64,000 nt of DNA from Leeuwenhoekiella palythoae (GCF_900130045.1 NZ_FQXT01000002.1:310001-374000); one strand, 5' to 3'. Shown: positions 13,791 through 23,831, numbered from the stretch's first letter. Translations and numbers: made by a program. The notes: generated by a model not told the origin, from the letters alone.

Positions 13791-16496
13791 CTAGACCTCC
13801 TTTTCCATAAATGGCATATCAATATTCAAGAGTTCATCGATGAGTTGTAGCAGGTATTTTTCAAAAGTTTGTAGAAGTTCTTGGGAGAGTATGGTGTTTC
13901 GGTCTTCCGTAAGTTTTAAAAAGCCTGATTTTAAATTTTTAAAGGAAATGATACCGGCCTCACAATTGGCGGGCAGCCCCTCATTTTTGGCGATCATAAG
14001 CCCATAGCACAAAACTTGAAAGGCCTTAGATTGCTTTTTGTAATCTGTAATTAATTCGTCCCAATCTTTAATAACAAGTTGGCCTTTTTCGACCTTTCCG
14101 GTTTTATAATCCAGAATTCGAGTTATTCCGTTCACGGCATCTATGCGGTCAACGGTTCCTTTCAATTTAATCTCAGGGGTTAATTGTGCTACGTGTTTTG
14201 CTTCGAGGGCTTTAATGATGATTTCATCTCCGGCTTCAATGCGTTGCAATTCTTGATTTAAGAAATTATGTACAAACTGCTTGGCTACATTAAAAATGAT
14301 GAGGTTTTTACCGGTTTTAATATTAACCGCATTGTAGTTTTTTTCAAATTGCCGGCTTACTTCGGCATCAACTTTGGCTCGAATGGCTTGCAGTATAGGT
14401 TTGCTGAGTTGGGTGTTCAAATAAGGTTGATACAACTGATCTAATGTTTCGTGCACAACAGTACCCAATGTGTTGTGGGCAATGACATCTTCAACAGCAT
14501 CTAATTCTTCAATGCCCAGGACATAATTGTAATAAAAATCAATAGGATTTCTAATGTAGGTGGATAAAGCCGAAGGTGAAAATCCGGAAGCCGCGTGCTT
14601 CTTCAGGGCTTCAATAATTTCCGCAGTTTTTTTGATCTGTTTTAGGGCTACAGGTTCAACAGCTACCGAAGCTGCAGCACTCTGGTCAACAAAATTATAG
14701 TTAGCAGAAGTGTCTGTGGCCAGCTGTAATAAAAACCTACTTTTCTCACCGCTATTGAGTCCGCCTGCTTCATTATTGTAGATCAGGTTTACAGAAGCTG
14801 CACGTTGCAGGATTCTGAAAAAATGATAGGCATAGATTGCGTCTTTCTCGCGATAGGTTGGAAGCTTGGATTCGATCTTTAAATCAAACGGAATAAAACT
14901 ATTTTGACTTTTACCAGACGGAAAAGTGCCTTCGTTAAGGGAGGTAATGATGATGTGTTCAAAATCGAGCACGCGAGATTCTAGCACTCCCATAATCTGT
15001 AATCCTTTGTAAGGATCGCCTTTAAAATCCAGCGTTTCTTGACTCAGGATTTCTTTATAAAACTGTTTTAAGGTTTTTAAATCGCCGAGGTAAGCGTAGG
15101 TTTCGTTTAAGTTTTTCAAACGAGTAAAAACTTCCAGAAACGCATAGAGAAATTCAAGTTGTAGCCAGTTCTTTTTAGGATAAAGTAGCTCTTTAAGCTC
15201 TTGAATACTACTTAGAATTTGCTGTATTGCGATGCTACTATCGTTTACCCAATCTTTAAATAACAACTCACAATGTGCAGATGCCTGATCACCTAAAAGC
15301 TGCAGTGGATCTAGGTAAATTAGGTTTTTTTCGGTGATTGATTTTTTTAAAAGTTCGCGTTCCTTATCGAGTAAAAGGATGGCATATTGCTGGTCTAACA
15401 CAGCAAGAATATCTTTATAGTAATAGCCGTTATTTTGACGATTGATGTGCATTTGAAACCAGCTTTCAAAAAAAGCGGCCTGAGCAACTTGTTCTAGAGG
15501 TAATCCCATAGTAACATTCAAATGTGTTACAGATTCCGGTAAGGAATTTAGTAAGGGCAGAAGGAGCGCCTCATCGCCAAGAATAACTGCTGTGTTGTTT
15601 AATGCTGTGGCATCTAATGAATTTAATAATTGTCCTACGTATTTAACCTGGCCAATGTTTTGTGCAACTCCTGTTGCAGTTATGGTTTTGGTCGTATTAA
15701 AATTGCTTTCAGATTTTGGGAAAAATAGATTTTGTTTAGCATTTGTTGCCCAGCGTTTCATATAAGATTTGATGAATTTGCTTGCAACGTGATTATCGTC
15801 ATCTAAAAAATAAGGATCTATGTCCCAATAAATTTTAGTCGAAGGAATTTCTAGAAATCGGGTGATGATCTTTTGCTCGGCAGCATTAAGAGCGTTGAAT
15901 CCACAAAACAAATAATTCTGCGATTGATTTGCATTTAGAAAAGGTTCTAAATTTTCAACCGCCTTGCGATAAAGCATTCCTTGATAGCCTAAGCCTAAGC
16001 GCAACAGATGTTCTTGAAAGCGATCGTAATATTTATTGATCGACTTCCAAAAAGTCAGATAACTTGAAATCAGTTGAGAATCCTGATCTGTAGACCAGTG
16101 GTTTAATTCTTTGACTGCAGAGAGGTAATTAAAAAAGGGTTTCGTATCGATTAAGTGGCGATCAATTTCATTAAAATCGCCTAATAAGGTTTGTCCCCAT
16201 CCTAAAAAGTTTAAAAAGGGATCGGGAGTTTCACCCTCATAAACCGTTTGATAAATGTGGTATAACTCAATTTGTAATTGCGTTTGCGAGGCACTAGTTA
16301 AACCGGAGATTTCTTCAACAAGTTCTTCGATACTTATAACCTGCGGAAGAAAGCAAACCGTATCACCTAATTGCTGTTGTAAGCTTTGCAGAAAAAAGTT
16401 TCCGGCACGCCGAGAAGGAAGCACCACTACGGTTTGAGTAAGAGAAGGAGAGGCCTCTAAAAGGTTTGAGATTACCTCATCAATAAATGTAGTCAT
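13791..16496 (-). CDS. addB: AddB-type recombination nuclease subunit
   Basis: The 901-residue protein begins with a degenerate helicase-like region (VVVLPSRRAGNFFLQSL near residues 23-39) and ends with a PD-(D/E)XK nuclease domain (RILDYKTGKV, D795 and K797). This is the AddB layout: with AddA it processes double-strand ends for RecA. I see none of the cysteines that would form the AddB iron-sulfur cluster around the nuclease site, which fits the shorter Bacteroidota form. The AddA-type gene lies 3.2 kb upstream on the same strand, separated by two OmpA genes. A terminator lies only 14 bases before the start, so its promoter is unclear. Confidence 0.75.
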   Translation of the reverse strand: MTTFIDEVISNLLEASPSLTQTVVVLPSRRAGNFFLQSLQQQLGDTVCFLPQVISIEELVEEISGLTSASQTQLQIELYHIYQTVYEGETPDPFLNFLGWGQTLLGDFNEIDRHLIDTKPFFNYLSAVKELNHWSTDQDSQLISSYLTFWKSINKYYDRFQEHLLRLGLGYQGMLYRKAVENLEPFLNANQSQNYLFCGFNALNAAEQKIITRFLEIPSTKIYWDIDPYFLDDDNHVASKFIKSYMKRWATNAKQNLFFPKSESNFNTTKTITATGVAQNIGQVKYVGQLLNSLDATALNNTAVILGDEALLLPLLNSLPESVTHLNVTMGLPLEQVAQAAFFESWFQMHINRQNNGYYYKDILAVLDQQYAILLLDKERELLKKSITEKNLIYLDPLQLLGDQASAHCELLFKDWVNDSSIAIQQILSSIQELKELLYPKKNWLQLEFLYAFLEVFTRLKNLNETYAYLGDLKTLKQFYKEILSQETLDFKGDPYKGLQIMGVLESRVLDFEHIIITSLNEGTFPSGKSQNSFIPFDLKIESKLPTYREKDAIYAYHFFRILQRAASVNLIYNNEAGGLNSGEKSRFLLQLATDTSANYNFVDQSAAASVAVEPVALKQIKKTAEIIEALKKHAASGFSPSALSTYIRNPIDFYYNYVLGIEELDAVEDVIAHNTLGTVVHETLDQLYQPYLNTQLSKPILQAIRAKVDAEVSRQFEKNYNAVNIKTGKNLIIFNVAKQFVHNFLNQELQRIEAGDEIIIKALEAKHVAQLTPEIKLKGTVDRIDAVNGITRILDYKTGKVEKGQLVIKDWDELITDYKKQSKAFQVLCYGLMIAKNEGLPANCEAGIISFKNLKSGFLKLTEDRNTILSQELLQTFEKYLLQLIDELLNIDMPFMEKEV

Positions 16497-16503
16497 AGAC
16501 TAA

Positions 16504-16537
16504 AAATAAAAAACGCCCTGAATATTCAGGGCGTTTT
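16504..16537 (-). terminator. Terminator of the OmpA/TSP3 gene 1
   Basis: AAAACGCCCTGAAT (16510-16523) and ATTCAGGGCGTTTT (16524-16537) form a perfect palindrome. On the minus strand it is followed by a T-rich run, between the OmpA stop and the addB start. Confidence 0.88.
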
Positions 16538-16574
16538 CCATTTATATATTTCAGAATTTAATCTGAAGTGTTTC

Positions 16575-17960
16575 TTACTTTAAAGTAAGTTTTACACGTC
16601 TGTTAAGTTGCATACCAGCAGCAGTAGTGTTAGGAGCAATTGGCTTCTCTTCACCGTAAGCTTTGATTGAAAGCTGGCTACCGTTTACACCTTCTTTACT
16701 AGTTAAGTAATCAACAACAGATTGAGCTCTTCTTTCAGAAAGATCCATGTTGTAAGCGTTACTTGCGCGGCTATCAGCGTGACCTTCAACTTCAAAAGAA
16801 GCAGTAGGATATTCTTTAACGATGTTAGCAATTCTAGTTAAAGTCTCGTAAGAGCTCTTTCTGATTGTAGCTTTATCAGTATCAAATAAGATACGACCAG
16901 CTTCACCATTTAAAGTTTCTAATACAGCAGCATCAACTTCTGGGCAGCCGTCGTTAGAAGCAGGACCAGCAACATCTGGACACTTATCATCTTTGTCAGC
17001 TACACCGTCACCGTCTCTATCTGCAAATGGGCAACCATTGTTAGAAGCAGGACCAGCTTCGTTAGGGCACTCATCTTCTGAATCAATTACACCGTCACCG
17101 TCAGCATCTGGGCAACCGTTAGTTGCAGCAGGACCAGCAACATCTGGACAGTTATCTTCATTGTCAGGAATACCATCACCGTCAGAATCAGGACATCCGT
17201 TAAATTCTGGAAGACCAGCAACTTCAGGACAAGCATCTTCAGAATCTTTGATTCCGTCACCGTCAGTGTCAGGACATCCGTTGAACTCTTCTAAACCTGG
17301 AGTTTCTGGGCACTCATCCTCATCGTCATAGATACCATCACCGTCAGTATCAGTTCCGCCAAATGCAAAACCTACACCTACGATATGTTGCATGTGTCTT
17401 GTGTAGTAAGTACCAGGCATCATTGCGTGCTTGTAAGTAGAAGATAAATCAAGGTTGATGTTATCGCTTAACCAGATCTTTAAACCTACAGTACCGTTAA
17501 GAGTTCCGTGACTTGGCATATCACCAATGAACACGTAACCACCACCACCACCTAGGTATGGGTCAAACCAACCGCCTTCTCCAAAAAGAGCATCACGGAA
17601 GCTGTAAGAGAACATACCGTCAACAGAGTAGTACGCTAAATCATCAACAGGAAGATCTCCCATTTTGTCAATCTTGTTGATAGATCCTCTAACACCAAGA
17701 GCAAAACCTGCTCCAATGTAACGACCTACGTAAAGTGTAGATACAGATGGAAGAATGTTCCAGTGATCTTCTACGTTGTAAAACTCATCAGGGAAACCTC
17801 CAGTTAAAGGTCTGTTGTCTGGTGGGTATACAGGATAAGTATCCACTGCATTTACACCAATACTAACAGCCCAAGGGTTGTTTTTGTCTTGTGCGTTTGC
17901 AGTGTTAAGACCCACGAAGGTCAAAACTGCAAACAGAAATAATTTAGTAAGATTTTTCAT
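16575..17960 (-). CDS. OmpA family protein with TSP type-3 repeats (copy 1)
   Basis: Translation starts at ATG 17958-17960 (MKNLTKLFLFAVLTF signal peptide, cleaved near NAQ); the longer frame from 18029 only adds leader sequence. The mature 461-residue precursor has a membrane beta-barrel-like domain (about 24-220), then five calcium-binding thrombospondin type-3 repeats (DTDGDGI...DECP units, about 230-345), then a peptidoglycan-binding OmpA domain (LFDTDKATIRK, GHADSRASNAYN, SERRAQSVVDYL, NRRVKLTLK). It tethers the outer membrane to the cell wall. It has its own promoter and terminator and a paralogue immediately upstream. Confidence 0.92.
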   Translation of the reverse strand: MKNLTKLFLFAVLTFVGLNTANAQDKNNPWAVSIGVNAVDTYPVYPPDNRPLTGGFPDEFYNVEDHWNILPSVSTLYVGRYIGAGFALGVRGSINKIDKMGDLPVDDLAYYSVDGMFSYSFRDALFGEGGWFDPYLGGGGGYVFIGDMPSHGTLNGTVGLKIWLSDNINLDLSSTYKHAMMPGTYYTRHMQHIVGVGFAFGGTDTDGDGIYDDEDECPETPGLEEFNGCPDTDGDGIKDSEDACPEVAGLPEFNGCPDSDGDGIPDNEDNCPDVAGPAATNGCPDADGDGVIDSEDECPNEAGPASNNGCPFADRDGDGVADKDDKCPDVAGPASNDGCPEVDAAVLETLNGEAGRILFDTDKATIRKSSYETLTRIANIVKEYPTASFEVEGHADSRASNAYNMDLSERRAQSVVDYLTSKEGVNGSQLSIKAYGEEKPIAPNTTAAGMQLNRRVKLTLK

Positions 17961-17993
17961 GTTAAGTAAGTAAAATTTAAGTGTTAATTGAAG

Positions 17994-18023
17994 CAAATGT
18001 AATTTGTTAAAATCTAGCAACAA
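17994..18023 (-). promoter_or_regulatory. Promoter of OmpA/TSP3 copy 1
   Basis: On the minus strand TTG (18021-18023) and TACATTTG (17994-18001) are 19 bases apart, matching the consensus. The spacer contains TAGATTTTAACAAA, also found in the promoter of copy 2. Confidence 0.75.
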
Positions 18024-18113
18024 AGTCAAATTTAATAAAAATCATCAGTGCACATTAAAATTGAATCATTTTAGACCTGAATCTGTTGCTAGAATTATAA
18101 CAGTTGTTTTACA

Positions 18114-19490
18114 TTATTCTATAAGTGAAAGTTCTACACGTCTATTTTGCTGTCTACCAGCGGCAGTAGCATTAGTTGCAACCGGCTTAGATTCTCCAAA
18201 TCCTTCTGAAGATAATCGTGATGCAGGTAAACCTTGTTTAATTAAATAATCTTTAACTGAAGCAGCTCTTTCATCTGAAAGTTTCAAGTTATAAGCATCA
18301 GAACCTTGGCTGTCAGTATGACCTTCAATTAAGAATCTCGTATTAGGATATTCTTTCATAGTTTCTGCAACTGCATTTAAAGTTTCGTAAGACTCAGCTC
18401 TAATGGTTGCTTTATTCAAGTCAAACAATACAGTTCTTACTTGAACATTGATTTCTTCAAGTACTTCAACAGTTACTTCTGGACAACCATTGTTTGCAAC
18501 AGTTCCTGGTACAGTTGGGCACTCATCATCTTTATCTAAAACACCATCGTTATCTTGATCTTCATAAGGACAACCATTGTTCTCAGCAGGACCTGCTTCG
18601 TTAGGACACTCATCTTCAGAATCTTTAACTCCGTCGCCATCAGCGTCAGGACATCCGTTTAAAGCAGCAATACCAGCAACATCTGGACATTCATCTTCCG
18701 GGTCAGCTATACCATCACCATCAGAATCAGGACATCCGTTAAATTCTGGAAGACCAGCAACTTCAGGACATTCATCTTCAGAATCTTTAATTCCGTCACC
18801 GTCAGTATCAGGACATCCATTAAACTCTTCTAAACCTGGAGTATCTGGACATTCATCTACGTCATCATAAATTCCGTCACCATCAGTATCAGTTCCGCCA
18901 AAAGAGAAACCTATACCTGCAGTGTGCTGCATATGTCTGGTATAGTACCCTTCCATTGCGTGCTTGTAAGTAGATGAAAGGTTAATGTTGAAGTTGTCGC
19001 TTAACCAGAGTTTTAATCCGGCTGTACCGTTTAAAGTTCCGTGGCTTGGCATATCACCAATAAACACGTAACCACCACCACCGCCTAGGTATGGGTCAAA
19101 CCAGCTGTCCTCTCCAAAAAGTAGATCTTTGAAACTGTAAGAGAACATACCATCAACTGCGTAGTATGCAAGGTCGTTAGCTGGAGCGTCTCCTAATTTT
19201 TCAATCTTATTAAGAGAACCTCTTACTCCAAAAGTAAAACCGCTTCCAATGTAGCGGCCTACGTAAATTGTAGAAATCGAAGGAAGTATATTCCAGTGAT
19301 CATCTACATTGTAAAATTCATTTGGGAATCCTCCGGTCGTTGGGCGTTCTCCAGGCCATACAGGGTATGTATCGACTGCATTGACACCAACACTTAAATA
19401 CCAAGGATTATTTTCGTCTTGTGCTGTTGCGTTTTGTGAACCCACAAATAAGGCAACAAGTATAAGTAGCAAACTTGTATTTCTAATCAT
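18114..19490 (-). CDS. OmpA family protein with TSP type-3 repeats (copy 2)
   Basis: This 458-residue paralogue of the downstream gene has the same architecture: signal peptide (MIRNTSLLLILVALFVGSQNATAQ), barrel-like domain with DTYPVWPGERPTTGGFP and YVFIGDMPSHGTLNG, five TSP3 repeats, and an OmpA domain (LFDLNKATIRAESYETL, GHTDSQGSDAYN, NRRVELSLIE). The barrel halves of the two copies are nearly superimposable, while the OmpA domains have diverged more. It has its own promoter but no visible terminator, so read-through into copy 1 is possible. Confidence 0.92.
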   Translation of the reverse strand: MIRNTSLLLILVALFVGSQNATAQDENNPWYLSVGVNAVDTYPVWPGERPTTGGFPNEFYNVDDHWNILPSISTIYVGRYIGSGFTFGVRGSLNKIEKLGDAPANDLAYYAVDGMFSYSFKDLLFGEDSWFDPYLGGGGGYVFIGDMPSHGTLNGTAGLKLWLSDNFNINLSSTYKHAMEGYYTRHMQHTAGIGFSFGGTDTDGDGIYDDVDECPDTPGLEEFNGCPDTDGDGIKDSEDECPEVAGLPEFNGCPDSDGDGIADPEDECPDVAGIAALNGCPDADGDGVKDSEDECPNEAGPAENNGCPYEDQDNDGVLDKDDECPTVPGTVANNGCPEVTVEVLEEINVQVRTVLFDLNKATIRAESYETLNAVAETMKEYPNTRFLIEGHTDSQGSDAYNLKLSDERAASVKDYLIKQGLPASRLSSEGFGESKPVATNATAAGRQQNRRVELSLIE

Positions 19491-19521
19491 ATCGGTTTGG
19501 TTGTGTTAACAATTATCGGGG

Positions 19522-19551
19522 TAAAAGTAGTTTGTTAAAATCTACCGACAA
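19522..19551 (-). promoter_or_regulatory. Promoter of OmpA/TSP3 copy 2
   Basis: On the minus strand TTG (19549-19551) and TACTTTTA (19522-19529) are 19 bases apart. The intervening TAGATTTTAACAAA is shared with copy 1, so the duplication included the promoter. Confidence 0.7.
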
Positions 19552-19742
19552 AACGACAAGTGATAAAGTTTTATTAAACCTTTATTGTGAGTAATACCCA
19601 AGCACAAATAGCTGTTTAACAGAAGTTCATAGTAAAATTAATGAGGATTCACATCCTTAACACCTAAAAATAAGGTAGTTAGGTAATTCTATGGATGATG
19701 TTGAAAATGAGCGATTTACTTTGTAGGAATACTTATAAATTG

Positions 19743-22700
19743 TTAAATCAACACTACAGATTCTGGTGCATTTAAGTAAATTATAGCTTTCTTTTTAATG
19801 TGAAGCCCCATTTTTTGCAAGCTTTTTACATATAATTCTAATTGATCCTTATGGGAAACATTAGGACTTCCGGTTTTATAATCCAGCAGCCAAACATTAT
19901 TGTCTTTATCAATTTCTACACGATCAGGTCGTATCATCTGACCTTCTAAATGTATTGCGCGCTCATTTAAAACCGTATGCCTGTTATCAAAAAATCCGTG
20001 CGCTTTTAAGTCTGAAATAAGACGATGTAGCTGTGCCTGCAAGGTTTCTTTTTGATCGTTTTCAATCATTCCTCTGGTGAGTGCCCGTTTGATGGCTATT
20101 TCAATATCTGCTTCAGATTTTATGTCAGCCATCAGTTCGTGAATAATGTTTCCAAAAGTTATGGCTTCCTTTCTTTCAAAATCCCACAGGGCTTCAGCCT
20201 GAGTTACAATCGCTAGATTATGATCTTCCTTCGCAGTACTTATTAAATCAAGAAACGCAGCATCTTGTTTTAAACGCTTCGGTTGAGAAACGCGAGAAGC
20301 GCTTCCAAATGTGTAAACGTTTTGATTGCTATCAAAGAGCTGTTGCTGTTCTAGAAATTGAATAAACAGATCAGAGAAATTCTTTGGTTCTCCTTTTGTT
20401 TTACTGGTTTTGGTAATGATGTGCAGTTGCTCTACACTTCGCGTGAGTGCGACATATAAGACATTGATGGTGTCCAGTTGCTGCTGCATACGCTTATATT
20501 CATACAACATTGCGGTTTGCTCATTATAGGAGGTGAGCTCTGCTTTTTGACCAATTAATAAAGCCTCAAAGCCTAAGAATTCTTCTGGTTCCGGGAGATA
20601 CCAATTGTAGGAGTCTGAGCGGTTATCATACAATTCGGTGTGAGCAAAAGGGTAAATTACCACCGGAAATTCTAAACCTTTACTTTTATGAATGGTCATA
20701 ATTTGTACCGCTTGGGATGCGGGCGGAGTGCTTATGCTCAATTTATCTTGCTTGCGGTCCCACCACGTGATGAATTCTGGAATTCCGCCCGAATGCTTTT
20801 GAGAAAAATCATATACAGCATCTAAGAAAAACTGAAGATAGGCTCCGCCTTTTTGATGAAGATCAAAGGCTCTGATGATATACTCTGCAGATTCATAAAT
20901 AGGAAGCAACGCACATTGTTCAAAATCAAACCGCGAAGTATCAGGAAAAATTTGATTAAATAGAGTTGGGCCGTTTGATTCTAAATGGTTTTTATAAAAC
21001 GTGTGGCTATCTGCAAGATCAAAATAGTTTTCGGCCAAATAGGTCAATATTTTAATGCTAATGGCCCTTGAATTCGGCTCTACGGTATAGTGTAAAACAT
21101 CAACAATAAATTGAACTTGTGGTGATTGCTTCAGCAATAAGCTTTCACTGGAGATCACCGGGATAGTTTCTTCTTGTAAGCGCTGTGCGATTTCAATACC
21201 TTCTGCGTTGCGACGAACTAATATGCACAGTTCGTGTAATTGAAATCCGTTTTCAACACAACTGTTTACGGTTTTCACTACCTCGTCCAGATATAAAGGT
21301 TTTGCTTCTTCAGCCTTGTCAGCTTCAATGAAATTTATTGACACATAACCTCCTTTGCGATGATTATGTTTTTGGGAATTACCCGATAGATAGAGCTCTT
21401 TATATTCCGGATAGGCAAAGTTGTTTGCCACTTGAGTAAAAAACGAATTATTAAAATCGATCACCTGATCATAACTGCGGTAATTATGGGGAAGGGTAAT
21501 GGTTTTTTTATCTTGATTCTGAAAGGGATTATTCTCATTTTTTGAGAGACTTATAAATTGCTCAGCTTCACCACCGCGCCAGCGATAAATAGCTTGTTTA
21601 GGATCGCCAACGATCATCAGGCTATTAGCAAGTGTTTCGGTTTGAGCGGTACTAACGGCATTGTCTATCAGAGGCACTATGTTAGACCATTGTAAAACCG
21701 AAGTGTCCTGAAATTCATCTATAAAATAATTTTCATAACGTTCTCCTAAGCGCTCGTAAATAAAAGGTGTGGGTTGATTCGCTATATTTTTATGTATGAG
21801 TTCGTTGAAATCTGAGATCAAAACCAAATTATTTTCAGATTTGATCTTTTCCACTTCTTGCTGAATACTTTGCAGTACAGATAGCGGCGTGATTTTTTTG
21901 TAAAGTTCGTCTTCTAATTTCAGCTGAAGGATCAACGCCTTTATTGCATTAAACTGTAAGGTGATTTCTGGTGCAATTTGGTCTAAAATAGCTTTGATGC
22001 CTTCCTTTTGGGTTTTTGTATATAAAGGTTCTTGCCCTAAGTTTTGCACCCATTTCGTATCAAAATTCACGTTAAAATCAGCTTCAGCTATTTTGCTGAG
22101 GGCGTTGGGTAAATATTTTCTTGTGAAATGAGCGTGTTCCAATTGGTTTTCAGCAATAAACTGCAGCAAGCGCTGTGCTTTATCAACGATTACTTTTGAT
22201 TTCTCATTTCGGGATGTGTTGAAATGCTTCTTTAAAGCAGCAAAATCTTCCAGGGACCTCGACTGAATTTTCTTTAGATACTCACGGTCGTTTTCGCTGA
22301 GCAAAAGTTTACTGATCTCATAAAAATCTCTTGAGATGTCCCAGCTTTTGTCATTATCTATTTTCTCAAAGGCAAAGTCCAGAAGTACATTGGTGATCAA
22401 CTGATCCCTACCGGCTTTATCAATAAGGTTATCTACAGCTTGTTCTAAGATGTCCTGAGTGTTCAATTCGACTTCAAAATTCTGTGGAATTTTCAAATCG
22501 TATGCAAACGTGCGAATGATGCGGTGCGTGAAATTATCAATAGTCACCACGTCAAAAGAAGCGTAATCTTGAACAATATGTTTTAGAATACGTTTTGCTT
22601 TAAGCTGAATTTCCCCCGGAGCAAGACCGGTGGCTTCAACAATGGCGTTAAACATCGCATCTTCTTCAATTTGCTCATCACTTTGAGCAAAAGCTTCTAG

Positions 22701-22886
22701 ATTTTCAATAATTCGAAGCTTCATTTCGGCCACCGCTTTATTGGTGAAGGTAATTGCCAGAATGCGTCTGTATTTAAAGTCGTTTTTACTGCTAAAAAGA
22801 ATGGTGAGGTAATTTTTGACGAGCGCAAAAGTTTTACCTGCGCCGGCAGAGGCGTTATAAACAGAGATGGAATGATGATCTTGCAT
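19743..22886 (-). CDS. addA: AddA-type helicase-nuclease (UvrD superfamily)
   Basis: The 1047-residue protein has a Walker A motif NASAGAGKT (11-19), helicase motif II DEFQDTS (about 388-394), GDPKQAIYRWRGG (motif III), IMTIHKSKGLEFP (motif V) and VALTRSVEQLHI (motif VI). It ends with a RecB-type nuclease motif, WLLDYKTGSP (about 1000). It would unwind and degrade DNA ends together with the AddB-type protein at 13791. The C terminus is compact compared with Firmicutes AddA. It is divergent from the superoxide dismutase gene. Confidence 0.85.
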   Translation of the reverse strand: MQDHHSISVYNASAGAGKTFALVKNYLTILFSSKNDFKYRRILAITFTNKAVAEMKLRIIENLEAFAQSDEQIEEDAMFNAIVEATGLAPGEIQLKAKRILKHIVQDYASFDVVTIDNFTHRIIRTFAYDLKIPQNFEVELNTQDILEQAVDNLIDKAGRDQLITNVLLDFAFEKIDNDKSWDISRDFYEISKLLLSENDREYLKKIQSRSLEDFAALKKHFNTSRNEKSKVIVDKAQRLLQFIAENQLEHAHFTRKYLPNALSKIAEADFNVNFDTKWVQNLGQEPLYTKTQKEGIKAILDQIAPEITLQFNAIKALILQLKLEDELYKKITPLSVLQSIQQEVEKIKSENNLVLISDFNELIHKNIANQPTPFIYERLGERYENYFIDEFQDTSVLQWSNIVPLIDNAVSTAQTETLANSLMIVGDPKQAIYRWRGGEAEQFISLSKNENNPFQNQDKKTITLPHNYRSYDQVIDFNNSFFTQVANNFAYPEYKELYLSGNSQKHNHRKGGYVSINFIEADKAEEAKPLYLDEVVKTVNSCVENGFQLHELCILVRRNAEGIEIAQRLQEETIPVISSESLLLKQSPQVQFIVDVLHYTVEPNSRAISIKILTYLAENYFDLADSHTFYKNHLESNGPTLFNQIFPDTSRFDFEQCALLPIYESAEYIIRAFDLHQKGGAYLQFFLDAVYDFSQKHSGGIPEFITWWDRKQDKLSISTPPASQAVQIMTIHKSKGLEFPVVIYPFAHTELYDNRSDSYNWYLPEPEEFLGFEALLIGQKAELTSYNEQTAMLYEYKRMQQQLDTINVLYVALTRSVEQLHIITKTSKTKGEPKNFSDLFIQFLEQQQLFDSNQNVYTFGSASRVSQPKRLKQDAAFLDLISTAKEDHNLAIVTQAEALWDFERKEAITFGNIIHELMADIKSEADIEIAIKRALTRGMIENDQKETLQAQLHRLISDLKAHGFFDNRHTVLNERAIHLEGQMIRPDRVEIDKDNNVWLLDYKTGSPNVSHKDQLELYVKSLQKMGLHIKKKAIIYLNAPESVVLI

Positions 22887-23020
22887 TAGGTCAAGTTAAT
22901 ATTTTCTGTCTGAGAAAATTTTGTTTGTAGAGAAAAGAATTACACAAAATAAAATTAGAATAGTACAAAACCTTAAGACTATTATAACACGCTAAGCTTT
23001 AGATAAGGCGTATGAAGTCT

Positions 23021-23028
23021 TATCTTTG
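23021..23028 (+). promoter_or_regulatory. -7 box TATCTTTG for superoxide dismutase
   Basis: TATCTTTG matches TAnnTTTG exactly and lies 37 bases before the start codon. No TTG is found at the expected -33 position. Confidence 0.5.
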
Positions 23029-23065
23029 ATTATCAACTATTCTATTAACGAAAAAATATTAAAAT

Positions 23066-23674
23066 ATGTCTTTTCAACTTCCAGAATTAAAATATGCGAA
23101 AGATGCTTTAGAGCCGCATATTGATTCAAAAACTATGGAAATTCATCATGACAAGCATCATGCTGGATATACAAGCAAATTAAATGCAGCAATCGAAGGA
23201 ACTGATTTAGAAGGAAAAACTATAGAGAATATCCTAATAAATCTTGATATGACCAACAGCGCAGTGCGCAATAACGGAGGTGGTTTTTATAACCACAGCC
23301 TGTTTTGGGAAGTAATGTCTCCAGACGGAGGGGGAGAGCCTACAGGAGAATTAGCAGAAGCTATTGATGCTGCTTTTGGTTCTTTTGAAGCGTTCAAAGA
23401 TAAATTCAGTAGTGCAGCAGGTACTCAATTTGGTTCAGGATGGGCTTGGCTTTGTGTTCACGAAGGTGGAAAAGTAGAGGTTTGCTCAACTCCTAATCAA
23501 GACAATCCGCTAATGCCTGAAGTAGGTTGCGGAGGTACTCCAATTTTAGGTATTGATGTTTGGGAACACGCATACTACTTAAAGTATCAAAACCAGCGTC
23601 CTGCATATATTGATGCGTTTTTTAACGTAATCAACTGGAAAGAAGTTTCTAGCAGATACGCACAAAATAAATAA
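23066..23674 (+). CDS. sodA: Superoxide dismutase, Mn/Fe type
   Basis: The enzyme dismutates superoxide to O2 and H2O2 in the cytoplasm. Metal ligands are H27, H77 (YNHSLFW), D164 and H168 (DVWEHAYY). Q145 in TPNQDNPL is the Mn-type second-sphere glutamine; Fe-type enzymes usually carry it near residue 69 instead. Cambialistic use of iron cannot be excluded. Length 202 is typical. It is monocistronic, with a TAnnTTTG box upstream and a terminator 20 bases downstream. Confidence 0.93.
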   Translation: MSFQLPELKYAKDALEPHIDSKTMEIHHDKHHAGYTSKLNAAIEGTDLEGKTIENILINLDMTNSAVRNNGGGFYNHSLFWEVMSPDGGGEPTGELAEAIDAAFGSFEAFKDKFSSAAGTQFGSGWAWLCVHEGGKVEVCSTPNQDNPLMPEVGCGGTPILGIDVWEHAYYLKYQNQRPAYIDAFFNVINWKEVSSRYAQNK

Positions 23675-23694
23675 GAAGTACTAAGTTTCTGATG

Positions 23695-23721
23695 AAAAGC
23701 CCGGTTGATCCGGGCTTTTTT
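23695..23721 (+). terminator. Terminator of superoxide dismutase gene
   Basis: AAAAGCCCGG (23695-23704) pairs with CCGGGCTTTT (23710-23719) around TTGAT, followed by Ts. Confidence 0.9.
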
Positions 23722-23782
23722 TATTGGTACCATCAAGATATATTCCTGTTTATTTTTTAAATAAATTTTCAATTTTGAGGCA

Positions 23783-23800
23783 TCCCGATAGTTAACGGGA
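23783..23800. repeat. Small palindrome TCCCG-N8-CGGGA
   Basis: This is a five-base-pair hairpin of the TCCCGATAG...CGGGA type that I have seen scattered in intergenic regions of flavobacteria. It lies between an imperfect inverted pair, GGTACCATCAA (23727-23737) and TTGATGGTGCC (23817-23827). The function is unknown. Confidence 0.4.
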
Positions 23801-23831
23801 CAGAGTATTAAACCCTTTGATGGTGCCAAAA

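Noticed and set aside
16993-17331. Long plus-strand ORFs here and at 18577-18870 with Ser/Pro-rich repeats
   Set aside because: They are antisense shadows of the TSP type-3 repeats of the two OmpA genes; the repeated DNA is explained by coding repeats.
16990-18890. Regularly repeated DNA that could be mistaken for a CRISPR array
   Set aside because: The period follows the protein repeats, the spacers are conserved in sequence, and no cas genes are nearby.
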